A stretch of 64,000 nucleotides of DNA, from contig CAWAGG010000006.1 in the NCBI GenBank assembly GCA_963781595.1, positions 1,240,001-1,304,000 of the forward strand, given 5' to 3'. Position numbers and translations under genes: made by a program. The notes beneath the pieces are model-generated. The model was not told where the DNA came from and did not search any database. It saw only the letters and a list, made by a program, of their open reading frames with translations. The stretch's first letter is position 1; each line of letters opens with the position of its first letter. Below are positions 25,760 through 33,295 of this stretch, one piece after another. This DNA comes from JBEDUK01 sp963781595 (lineage in GTDB: Bacteria > Actinomycetota > UBA4738).

Positions 25760-26136
25760 CAGTCCACCCGGTCGCGCTTCCATACGTGCAGGAGGATCCA
25801 CACCGACAGGAGCGACCAGGCGATGTACCCGACGCCGAGGAGGAAGACGACGCCGTCGAATCCGAACACCTTCCAGAGGAGGACGTGCACGAGGAGGATG
25901 GCCACGGTGATCACGACCCGGCCGACCGGGCCGAACGTCGTGGCTCCGCCGCGCCACCGCGAGTACACGGCCGGGGGTGTGGGTTCCTCGGGCGGGTACC
26001 ACATGCGGAGGTTGGGCGCGGCCGCGTGCCCGCCCGAGGGCTGGGCCGCGGCGCGGGGCGCGTAGCAGCGCGGGCACCATCCGATGTCCGGCGCGAGGCG
26101 TGCGCCACACGTGCCGCAGGTCTCCAGCGTCTCCAT
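25759..26136 (-). CDS. Zinc-ribbon membrane protein, hypothetical
   Basis: The 125-residue protein begins METLETCGTCGARLAPDIGWCPRC, a four-cysteine zinc ribbon (CxxC...CxxC). A Pro-rich linker follows, then two hydrophobic segments (VVITVAILLVHVLLWKVFG and VVFLLGVGYIAWSLLSVWILL). It probably sits in the membrane with the ribbon in the cytosol. Function unknown. The start at 26136 keeps the CxxC at the N-terminus. Confidence 0.72.
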   Translation of the reverse strand: METLETCGTCGARLAPDIGWCPRCYAPRAAAQPSGGHAAAPNLRMWYPPEEPTPPAVYSRWRGGATTFGPVGRVVITVAILLVHVLLWKVFGFDGVVFLLGVGYIAWSLLSVWILLHVWKRDRVD

Positions 26137-26189
26137 GGTTCGGATGTTCCATCGGCGTGCCGGGTCCGAGCGATGAGCGTGCGGCCCGG

Positions 26190-26195
26190 TACCAT
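26190..26195 (+). promoter_or_regulatory. Putative -10 element of the PIG-L operon (leaderless)
   Basis: TACCAT ends 7 nt before the GTG at 26203, which supports that GTG as the start of the first gene of the four-gene operon. Confidence 0.4.
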
Positions 26196-26202
26196 ACGGC
26201 GC

Positions 26203-26928
26203 GTGCGCGACCTGGGAACGGTGCTCGCCGTGTGGGCGCACCCCGATGACGAGACGTACCTCTCGGCTGGACTGATGGCGAACGCCGTCCGCTCCGGCGG
26301 GCGCGTCGTGTGCGTGACCGCAACGCGCGGGGAGCAGGGGTCGTTCGACCACGATCGCTGGTCGCCGGCGACGCTCGCAGCGATCCGCGAAGCGGAGCTG
26401 ACCCGGTCGCTGGCCATCCTCGGCGTCGACGACCATCGCTGGCTGAACTACCCGGACGGGACGTGCGCGGACGTGGATCAGGACGAGGCCACCGCGCGCG
26501 TGCAGGCGATCGTCGAGGAGGTGCGCCCGAACACGGTCCTGACGTTCGGCCCCGACGGGATGACCGGGCATCCCGATCATCAGGCGATATGCGCGTGGAC
26601 GACGCGAGCGTTCGAGCACGCCGCGCCCGCCCGCGCACGGCTGCACCACGCGACGAAGACGCGGGCGTGGATCGAGGAGTGGGGCCCGCGGATGGCGCCG
26701 TTCAACGTGTTCATGGTGCCCGGGACACCCCCGATCACCGACCCGGAAGACCTCTCGATCGAGTACGTCCTGCCGCCGGACCTGCTGGAGCTGAAGCTTC
26801 GCGCGATCGAGCAGCACGTCAGCCAGGTCGAGGGCATGATCGCGGCGTTCGGCCCGGACGTCTTCAGCGGCTCGATGGCGGTCGAGTGGTTCCGGCTCGG
26901 CGCCGAGAAGTCGGGATCGGGGTCATGA
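26203..26928 (+). CDS. PIG-L family deacetylase
   Basis: The 241-residue enzyme has the zinc-binding AHPDDE motif close to the N-terminus (VLAVWAHPDDETYLSAG). The second zinc site is FGPDGMTGHPDHQAICAWTTRA, which supplies a catalytic His. TATRGEQGSFD matches the N-acetylglucosaminyl deacetylase pattern seen in MshB and LmbE proteins. It likely removes an acetyl group from a GlcNAc-type substrate; mycothiol synthesis is one option, but the neighbours do not confirm it. Start GTG 26203 was chosen because TACCAT lies 7 nt upstream; ATG 26173 is also in frame. The stop overlaps the next ATG. Confidence 0.85.
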   Translation: MRDLGTVLAVWAHPDDETYLSAGLMANAVRSGGRVVCVTATRGEQGSFDHDRWSPATLAAIREAELTRSLAILGVDDHRWLNYPDGTCADVDQDEATARVQAIVEEVRPNTVLTFGPDGMTGHPDHQAICAWTTRAFEHAAPARARLHHATKTRAWIEEWGPRMAPFNVFMVPGTPPITDPEDLSIEYVLPPDLLELKLRAIEQHVSQVEGMIAAFGPDVFSGSMAVEWFRLGAEKSGSGS

Positions 26929-28457
26929 TCGAACGCCCGCGGCCCGTCCCCGACCTGGACTGGGACGCCGATCGCGCACGTGGCTTCGGGGAACGGATGG
27001 TCGAGCTATGGACCGATTGGCTCTCGAAGCTCCCCGAGCTGCCGGTCACGCCCGGCGTCACGCCTTCGGAGGCGCGCGCTGCGATGGTGCGGGACGTCCC
27101 CGACGACCCGATGCCAGACGATGAGCTGTTCGCGTACCTGCGCGAGATGGTCTTCGACTGGTCGATGTACACCGGGCACCCGCGGTTCATGGCCTACGTC
27201 AGCGGCGCCGGGACCGTTCCGGGCGCGGCGGCGGAGCTCCTCGCGAGCGGGCTGAACATGAACCTCGGCGGATTCCAGCTGTCGCCATCCGCGACCGAGA
27301 TCGAGCTGCATCTGATGCGTTGGTTCGCCGCGAGCTTCGGGCTCACCGAGCCGACCGCCGGCGGCCTGATCACGTCGGGAGGCGCGGTCGCGAACTTCAT
27401 CCCGCTCAAGGCGGCGCGCGACCGGGCGATCGGTCCGGATGCCCGACGCCGCGGCGTGGCGGGCGCCGGCGACGGCGCGGGGCCCGCGGGCTACGCGATC
27501 TACGCCTCGACCGAGGTTCACGACACGACCCCGCGGGCCGCCGACATGCTCGGGCTGGGCACCGACGCCGTCCGGCACATCCCGACGGACGCGAACCTCC
27601 GGATGGACGTGGCCGCGCTCCGCGACGCCATCGATCGGGACCTCGCCGCGGGCGTCGTGCCCGTCGCGATCGTCGGTTCGGCCGGGACGGTCGGCACGGG
27701 CGCGATCGACCCGCTCGAGGACATCGCGGATCTCTGCGCGGCGCACGGGATCTGGTTCCACGTGGACGGCGCGTACGGCGGACCGGCGGCGTTCGCCGAC
27801 GACCTGCGGCCGCTGTTCGCCGGCATCGAGCGCGCCGACTCGATCGCGTTCGATCCCCACAAATGGCTGTACATCCCGCTGAGCGCCGGCTGCGTCGTCG
27901 TGCGCGACATGCAGCACCTCGCGGATGCGTTCACGCTCGAGGCCAGCTACACGTACGCGGACGCCGAACGCCTCGGTCATCCGGTCGGGCTCCGTGACCT
28001 CGGGCCGCAGTTCTCGCGGGGGTTCCAGGCGCTGAAGGTCTGGGTCTCGCTGCTCGCGCACGGACGTGCCGCGTACACGGCACGGATCTCGCACGACGCC
28101 GCGCTGGCGCGCTACCTGGGCGAGCGCGTACAGGAGCGCCCGGAGTTCGAGCTCTCTGCGCCCGTCGGGCTCTCGATCTGCTGCTTCCGCTACGTGCCGG
28201 TCGACCTGCCAGCCGCCCCGCCGGGCCGCGACGGGTACCTCGACGAGCTGAACAAGCGGCTGATGACGGAGGTACAGCTCGACGGGAGGGTGTTCGTGTC
28301 GAACGCGGTCCTCGGAGAGCGGTTCGTGCTGAGGGCGTGCGTCGTCAACTTCCGGACCGAGGCGGACGACATGGATGTCGTGCTCGACGTCGCGGCGGAG
28401 ATCGGAGCGAGGCTGGACGCGGACCTGCGTCCCGCGGCGCTCCGCGCGCGGTCATGA
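26925..28457 (+). CDS. PLP-dependent group II amino acid decarboxylase-like enzyme
   Basis: The 510-residue protein has the fold type I PLP pattern: GFQLSPSATEIELHLMRWFAA, TSGGAVANFIPLKAARD, IYASTEVHDTTPRAADMLGLG, and the HVDGAYGG Asp that pairs with the pyridine nitrogen. The internal aldimine lysine is Lys313 in FDPHKWLYIP. It probably decarboxylates an aromatic or acidic L-amino acid; the substrate is not predictable. The ATG overlaps the PIG-L stop and its own stop overlaps the S51 gene start, so the genes are co-translated. Confidence 0.87.
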   Translation: MIERPRPVPDLDWDADRARGFGERMVELWTDWLSKLPELPVTPGVTPSEARAAMVRDVPDDPMPDDELFAYLREMVFDWSMYTGHPRFMAYVSGAGTVPGAAAELLASGLNMNLGGFQLSPSATEIELHLMRWFAASFGLTEPTAGGLITSGGAVANFIPLKAARDRAIGPDARRRGVAGAGDGAGPAGYAIYASTEVHDTTPRAADMLGLGTDAVRHIPTDANLRMDVAALRDAIDRDLAAGVVPVAIVGSAGTVGTGAIDPLEDIADLCAAHGIWFHVDGAYGGPAAFADDLRPLFAGIERADSIAFDPHKWLYIPLSAGCVVVRDMQHLADAFTLEASYTYADAERLGHPVGLRDLGPQFSRGFQALKVWVSLLAHGRAAYTARISHDAALARYLGERVQERPEFELSAPVGLSICCFRYVPVDLPAAPPGRDGYLDELNKRLMTEVQLDGRVFVSNAVLGERFVLRACVVNFRTEADDMDVVLDVAAEIGARLDADLRPAALRARS

Positions 28458-29227
28458 CCGAGCTGTCGTTCGGCCTGCTCGGATCGGGTGAGTTCGAACC
28501 CTGGTCCGAGGCCGTGGACCGCTGGCTCGTGGATCGGGCCACCGGCGACGGCACGGTCGTGATCCTGCCGACGGCGAGCGCCCCGGAGGGCGACGCGGTG
28601 TTCGATCGGTGGGCCGCGATGGGCCTCGACCACTACGAGGACCTGGGGATGCGCGCCGAGGTCCTCCCGGTCAAGTCGCGCGAGGACGCCGATGCGGACG
28701 CGGCGGCAGAGCGCGTGGACACCGCGTCGATGGTGTTCTTCTCCGGGGGCAACCCGCCGTACCTGGCGCGGACGGTCGCCGGCACGCAGCTGTGGGCGGC
28801 CGTCCTGCGAGGGATCGCTCGAGGCATGGCGTACGCGGGGTGCAGCGCGGGGGTCGCCTGTCTCGGCGACCGGGCTCCGGACAGCGCGGCGATCGCCTCG
28901 GACGGCGACGCGATGTGGCAGCCGGGGCTCGGGCTGTTCCCGGACACGTACTTCGGACCGCACTGGGACGCGCTCGAGGGGTACGTGCCGGGCCTGCGCG
29001 CGCACATCGAAGCCTCGGTGCCGCCGGAGACCTCCCTGTTCGCGATCGACGAGCGAACGGCGGTGGTCGGCGACGGACGCTCGTGGCGCGTGGTGGGGAC
29101 GGGGTCCGCGGCGGTGCGGACCGGGACGGCGTGGCGAACGTTCGACGCCGGTGCTGCGTTCGATTCGCCGCTGTCGCCCCGCGTGTCGCTGCCTCCCCGC
29201 GACCCGATGGCCGCGCCGGGGCCGTGA
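28454..29227 (+). CDS. Peptidase S51 / cyanophycinase-like hydrolase
   Basis: The 257-residue protein has the S51 fold with FFSGGNPPYLARTV followed by the nucleophile elbow YAGCSAGVACLG. The nucleophile is probably Ser in GCSAG. DTYFGPHWDALEGYVPG further on carries a candidate His. Family members cleave short peptides or cyanophycin, but this protein is too divergent to say which. The ATG overlaps the decarboxylase stop. It likely acts with the other three genes of the operon, but on what is not known. Confidence 0.78.
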   Translation: MTELSFGLLGSGEFEPWSEAVDRWLVDRATGDGTVVILPTASAPEGDAVFDRWAAMGLDHYEDLGMRAEVLPVKSREDADADAAAERVDTASMVFFSGGNPPYLARTVAGTQLWAAVLRGIARGMAYAGCSAGVACLGDRAPDSAAIASDGDAMWQPGLGLFPDTYFGPHWDALEGYVPGLRAHIEASVPPETSLFAIDERTAVVGDGRSWRVVGTGSAAVRTGTAWRTFDAGAAFDSPLSPRVSLPPRDPMAAPGP

Positions 29228-31440
29228 GCGCCGAGCGGGTCGCGACGGGTCCGATCCGCGCGGTCGCGGTCGTGGCTGCGGTGGCGCTCGCGACGGCGAT
29301 CGGACCGTTGGCGACCGGCGCGATCGCGGTCGCCGCGGCGAGCGCCGGTTCACCCGTCGGCGACCGGTCGATCCTGTTCGTCCCGAACGTCGGGCAGTTC
29401 GACCGGACCGTGCGCTTCCAGGCCCGCGGCGGCGGCGCGGTCGCATGGGTGACGCGCGACGCCCTGGTGCTGTCCCGTGTCGACGATGCCGTGCCCGGAC
29501 CCGCGTCGCGGGAGCCGACGCTGTGGCCCGGATCACCCTCGTCCCCGCCGCGCCCTCGGGCGCGACACGGGGTGAGCCTGCGTCTGACGTTGGTCGGGAT
29601 GGGCCCCGAGGCGAGCCCCGTCGGAGCCGACCGACGCCCGACGGAGGTGAACTACCTGCTGGGCGCCGACCGCTCGCGGTGGAGGACGGCGGTGCCGACG
29701 TTCGGCTCCGTCCGGTGGCCGGCCGCCTACCCGGGCGTCTCGCTCGCCCTCGGCGGCGAGGATGGCCGGCTGGCGATCCGCGTCGACGGCGGGGGCGTCG
29801 CCGGCCTGACCCGCGTCCGGATCCGCATCGAGGGCGCGCGGGCGGTCGTCAGCGCCGACGGTAGCCTCGTGGCACGTACGGCCGTGGGCGACGTCGAGCT
29901 CCCGCAGGTCCTGTTCGACGGTGATGGGACGGTCCCGTCGATCCGTGGATCGACGGCGTCGTTCGCGCCGCGCAGCGCGGCCGTCCCGACCGGGACGCGC
30001 CCGGCCGGCGCGATCGAGCCGCCGCGGACCCGGCTGCTCCTCGGCACCTTCTTGGGCGGCGCCGACGACGACTACGGGTCTGAGGTCGCGACCGGCCCCG
30101 ACGGTTCGATATTCGTCGCCGGCCAGACGCTGTCGAACGACTTCCCGACCTCCCCGGGGGCCTTCGACACGAGCTACAACTCCGGGTCGTTCGGCGGGGA
30201 CGTGTTCGTGTCGAAGCTCGACCCCACCGGCTCGACGCTCATCTACAGCACGTTCCTCGGGGGGTCCGACACCGATGCCGTCTCCGCGATCGCGGTCGGT
30301 TCCGAGGGCGGCGTCGTCGTCGCCGGGTACACGTACGCGCAGGACTTCCCGACGACCGCGCGGGCGTTCGAGCCGGCGTTCGGCGGCGGGTGCTGCGATG
30401 GGTTCGTGACGAAGCTGAACGCCTCCGGCAGGAAGCTCGTGTACAGCACGTTCCTCGGAGGCGACTCGTTCGACCAGGTCACCGGCATGGCGCTCGGCGC
30501 CGACCGGTCCGTCTACGTCACCGGCGAGACGCTCTCGGCCGACTTCCCGACCGCGCCATCGGCGTTCGACGGAACGATCAACGAGGACGGCGACGAGCTC
30601 TACGCCGACGCGTTCGTGGCACGGCTGGACACGAAGGCCCGCGCGCTCCTCGCGGGATCGTTCCTCGGCGGGAAGTACAACGACGCCGCGGAGGCGATCG
30701 CGGTGAACGCCTCCGGGAGCGCCTACGTCGCGGGCGTGACCCAGTCGCCGAACTTCCCGACGACCCGCAAGGCCTTCGACCGGAGCTTCAACGGCGGCGG
30801 AAGCGGCGACGCGTTCGTCACCCGGATCGGCGCGGGCGCCTTCGGGCTGCGGTTCAGCACGTTCCTCGGGGGCGGTGACGACGACGAGGCTCGCGCGATC
30901 GCGGTCGGCGCGAACGGGAGCGTCTACGCGGTCGGGATCACGTCGTCGCCGGACTTCCCCGTGTCCACGGGGGCCTTCGACACGTCGCTCAACAGCTTCC
31001 CGTTCAGCGATGTCTTCGCGACGGAGCTGGATGCGCGCGGGCGTTCGCTGTCGTATGGAACCTTCTTGGGCGGCGGCGACAGCGACATCGCCGGTGACGT
31101 CGCGCTCGGCACCGACGGGAGCCTGACGATCGTCGGGACGACCTACTCGGACGACTTCCCGACGACGCACGGGGCGCTCGACCGCGCGCTCGGTGGGCCG
31201 GCCGACGTGCTCGTCAGCCGCCTCGACCCGACCGGGAGCTCGCTGGTCTTCAGCACGTTCCTGGGCGGGACCGGCGCGGTGATCGACTCCGGCCTCTCGG
31301 TCGCGCTCGTCGGCCCGCGGGAGGTCTACGTGAGCGGATCGACGCATTCGGACGACTTCCCGACGACGCCGGGTGCGTTCGACACCTCGTTCGACGGCGG
31401 GTTCGACGCGTTCGCGTGCCTCCTGCACCTGCCGTCGTAA
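29224..31440 (+). CDS. Secreted SBBP-repeat (beta-propeller) protein
   Basis: The 738-residue protein has an N-terminal signal sequence (VAVVAAVALATAIGPLATGAIAVAAA). A domain opening ILFVPNVGQFDRTVRFQARG follows, the usual partner of SBBP repeats. From about residue 270, seven repeats carry the pair T/SFLGG ... DFPTT-x-GAFD, giving a seven-bladed propeller. No catalytic residue is apparent, so binding or surface structure is likely. The GTG start overlaps the S51 stop (GTGA). The last repeat ends very close to the C-terminus, so the protein has no anchor or tail. Confidence 0.83.
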   Translation: MSAERVATGPIRAVAVVAAVALATAIGPLATGAIAVAAASAGSPVGDRSILFVPNVGQFDRTVRFQARGGGAVAWVTRDALVLSRVDDAVPGPASREPTLWPGSPSSPPRPRARHGVSLRLTLVGMGPEASPVGADRRPTEVNYLLGADRSRWRTAVPTFGSVRWPAAYPGVSLALGGEDGRLAIRVDGGGVAGLTRVRIRIEGARAVVSADGSLVARTAVGDVELPQVLFDGDGTVPSIRGSTASFAPRSAAVPTGTRPAGAIEPPRTRLLLGTFLGGADDDYGSEVATGPDGSIFVAGQTLSNDFPTSPGAFDTSYNSGSFGGDVFVSKLDPTGSTLIYSTFLGGSDTDAVSAIAVGSEGGVVVAGYTYAQDFPTTARAFEPAFGGGCCDGFVTKLNASGRKLVYSTFLGGDSFDQVTGMALGADRSVYVTGETLSADFPTAPSAFDGTINEDGDELYADAFVARLDTKARALLAGSFLGGKYNDAAEAIAVNASGSAYVAGVTQSPNFPTTRKAFDRSFNGGGSGDAFVTRIGAGAFGLRFSTFLGGGDDDEARAIAVGANGSVYAVGITSSPDFPVSTGAFDTSLNSFPFSDVFATELDARGRSLSYGTFLGGGDSDIAGDVALGTDGSLTIVGTTYSDDFPTTHGALDRALGGPADVLVSRLDPTGSSLVFSTFLGGTGAVIDSGLSVALVGPREVYVSGSTHSDDFPTTPGAFDTSFDGGFDAFACLLHLPS

Positions 31441-31465
31441 GGTTGCGGGTCGTAAAGCTGGTTGA

Positions 31466-33139
31466 CTATCGGTCGTCCGCCGCGCGTCCGTACGCGTTCG
31501 TGATCGGGAGCCGGCGGTCCCGGCCGAACGCCTTCGGCGTGATCTTGACGCCGGGCGGCGCCTGGCGGCGCTTGTATTCGGAACGGTCGATCATGCGGAC
31601 GACCCGGCGGACGACGTCCGCGTCGAAGCCGGTCGCGATCAGCTCCTCGGGGGAACGGTCCTCCTCGACGTACCCGTGGATCACGGGGTCGAGGACGTCG
31701 TACGGTGGGAGCGAGTCGGTGTCCCGCTGGCCGGGCCGGAGCTCCGCGGAGGGCGGCTTCGTCAGGACGCGGTCGGGGATCGGCCCCGAGCCCTGGGTGT
31801 TCCGCCAGCGACACAGCTCGTAGACGAGCGTCTTCGGCACGTCCTTGATCGGCGCGAATCCACCCGCCATGTCCCCGTAGAGCGTCGCGTAGCCGACCGC
31901 GTACTCGCTCTTGTTGCCGGTCGCCAGCACCAGTGAGCCGAACCGGTTCGAGATCGCCATCAGGTAGTTCCCGCGGATCCGGGCCTGGAGGTTCTCCTCG
32001 GCGACGTTCGGCCGGGTCCCGGCGAAGACCGCGGAGAGGGCCCGCTGGTACGACTCGAAGACGTGCGTGATGGGGATCTCCGCGAAGTCGACGCCGAGCC
32101 GGCGCGCGACGTCCTCGGCGTCGACGAGGCTCTCGGGCGAGGAATACATCGACGGCATCGCGACCGTCCGGACGGCGCGCGGCCCGACGGCGTCCGCCGC
32201 GAGCGACGCGACCAGCGCCGAGTCGACGCCGCCCGACAGGCCGATCACCACGTCCCGGAAGCCGTTCTTGCGCACGTAGTCGCGCAGGGCCAGGACCAGC
32301 GCCCGGTACACGTCCTCCGGGTCCTCCGGCCATCGGGCATCGCCCGCGCCGGAGCTGGAACCGGCGGCAGCGCCGGCGCGGGCGCCGGCCGGGCCGTCCG
32401 CCGGACGTTCTCCCGGCAGGTCGACCAGCACCAGGTCTTCCTCGAACATCGCCGCTCGCCTCGACACCGTCCCGTCGGGCGCGACCACCATCGACCCACC
32501 GTCGAACACCAGCTCGTCCTGGCCGCCGACCGTGTTCACGTAGACGATCGACGCCCCGGTCTCGACGGCGCGCGCCCGGCACACCTCGACCCGCTCCCCG
32601 GCCTTGCCGCGGTGGTACGGCGACCCGTTGATGTTCAGGATCGCCGGCACGCGCTCGGCGCGGTAGTCGGTCCACGGTTCGCCGGCGTACCACGCGTCCT
32701 CGCAGATCGACAGCCCGAGCGACGATGAGGCGAGGCGCACCGAGCACGACGCCTCGCCGGGAACGAACGTCCTCGCCTCGTCGAAGACGCCATAGTTCGG
32801 CAGGTGGACCTTGTGATAGCGGGCGACGACCTCCCCGCCGCGGAGGAGCGCGGACGCGTTGTGGATACCCCGCTCCGAACGGTCGACGAAGCCGGCGACC
32901 ACCGCGCACGCGCCCGCGGTCCGTTCGGCGAGGCGCGCGAGGGCCTCGAGGTTGCCTTCGACGAACGCGGGCCGGAGCACCAGGTCCTCTGGCGGATAGC
33001 CCGTGACCGCCAGCTCGGGGAACACGATCACGTCCGCGCCGGCGGCGGTCGCTCGTTCGGTCCAGGCGACCATCGTCTCGACGTTCCCCTCGAGGTCACC
33101 GACGGTCAGATCGACCTGCCCGAGCGCGATGCGGGTCAC
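31466..33139 (-). CDS. nadE: Glutamine-dependent NAD(+) synthetase
   Basis: The 557-residue protein has an N-terminal nitrilase-type glutaminase domain: FPELAVTGYPPEDL with the catalytic Glu, KVHLPNYGVFDE with the Lys, and LSICEDAW with the nucleophilic Cys. An Ala/Gly/Ser linker near residues 265-285 joins it to the NAD synthase domain, which has the PP-loop IGLSGGVDSALVASLA and LATGNKSEYAVGYATLYGDMAGGFAPIKD. It amidates nicotinate adenine dinucleotide in the last step of NAD synthesis. GTG at 33139 puts VTRIALGQVDLTVGD at the N-terminus, as in the family. It is divergent from sulfatase 1. Confidence 0.93.
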   Translation of the reverse strand: MTRIALGQVDLTVGDLEGNVETMVAWTERATAAGADVIVFPELAVTGYPPEDLVLRPAFVEGNLEALARLAERTAGACAVVAGFVDRSERGIHNASALLRGGEVVARYHKVHLPNYGVFDEARTFVPGEASCSVRLASSSLGLSICEDAWYAGEPWTDYRAERVPAILNINGSPYHRGKAGERVEVCRARAVETGASIVYVNTVGGQDELVFDGGSMVVAPDGTVSRRAAMFEEDLVLVDLPGERPADGPAGARAGAAAGSSSGAGDARWPEDPEDVYRALVLALRDYVRKNGFRDVVIGLSGGVDSALVASLAADAVGPRAVRTVAMPSMYSSPESLVDAEDVARRLGVDFAEIPITHVFESYQRALSAVFAGTRPNVAEENLQARIRGNYLMAISNRFGSLVLATGNKSEYAVGYATLYGDMAGGFAPIKDVPKTLVYELCRWRNTQGSGPIPDRVLTKPPSAELRPGQRDTDSLPPYDVLDPVIHGYVEEDRSPEELIATGFDADVVRRVVRMIDRSEYKRRQAPPGVKITPKAFGRDRRLPITNAYGRAADDR

Positions 33140-33191
33140 GGGTCGCAAGCCTAGTCGGCGGCCGCGCGGGCTCGCGCGCACCGTCGCCCGC

Positions 33192-33234
33192 GCATCGGCG
33201 CGGTGCTCAATCCGCTCGGGATCGATGCCGATGC
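33192..33234 (+). repeat. Inverted repeat in the sulfatase 1 leader
   Basis: GCATCGGC (33192-33199) and GCCGATGC (33227-33234) are complementary arms 27 nt apart. The related palindrome GCCGATGCATCGGC occurs before sulfatase 2. Role unknown. Confidence 0.45.
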
Positions 33235-33295
33235 AAGGCGTCGAGCAGATCCGAAGGGGGTGCAGGGTAGCCGAGCGCGAATGGAGGAACCACCC

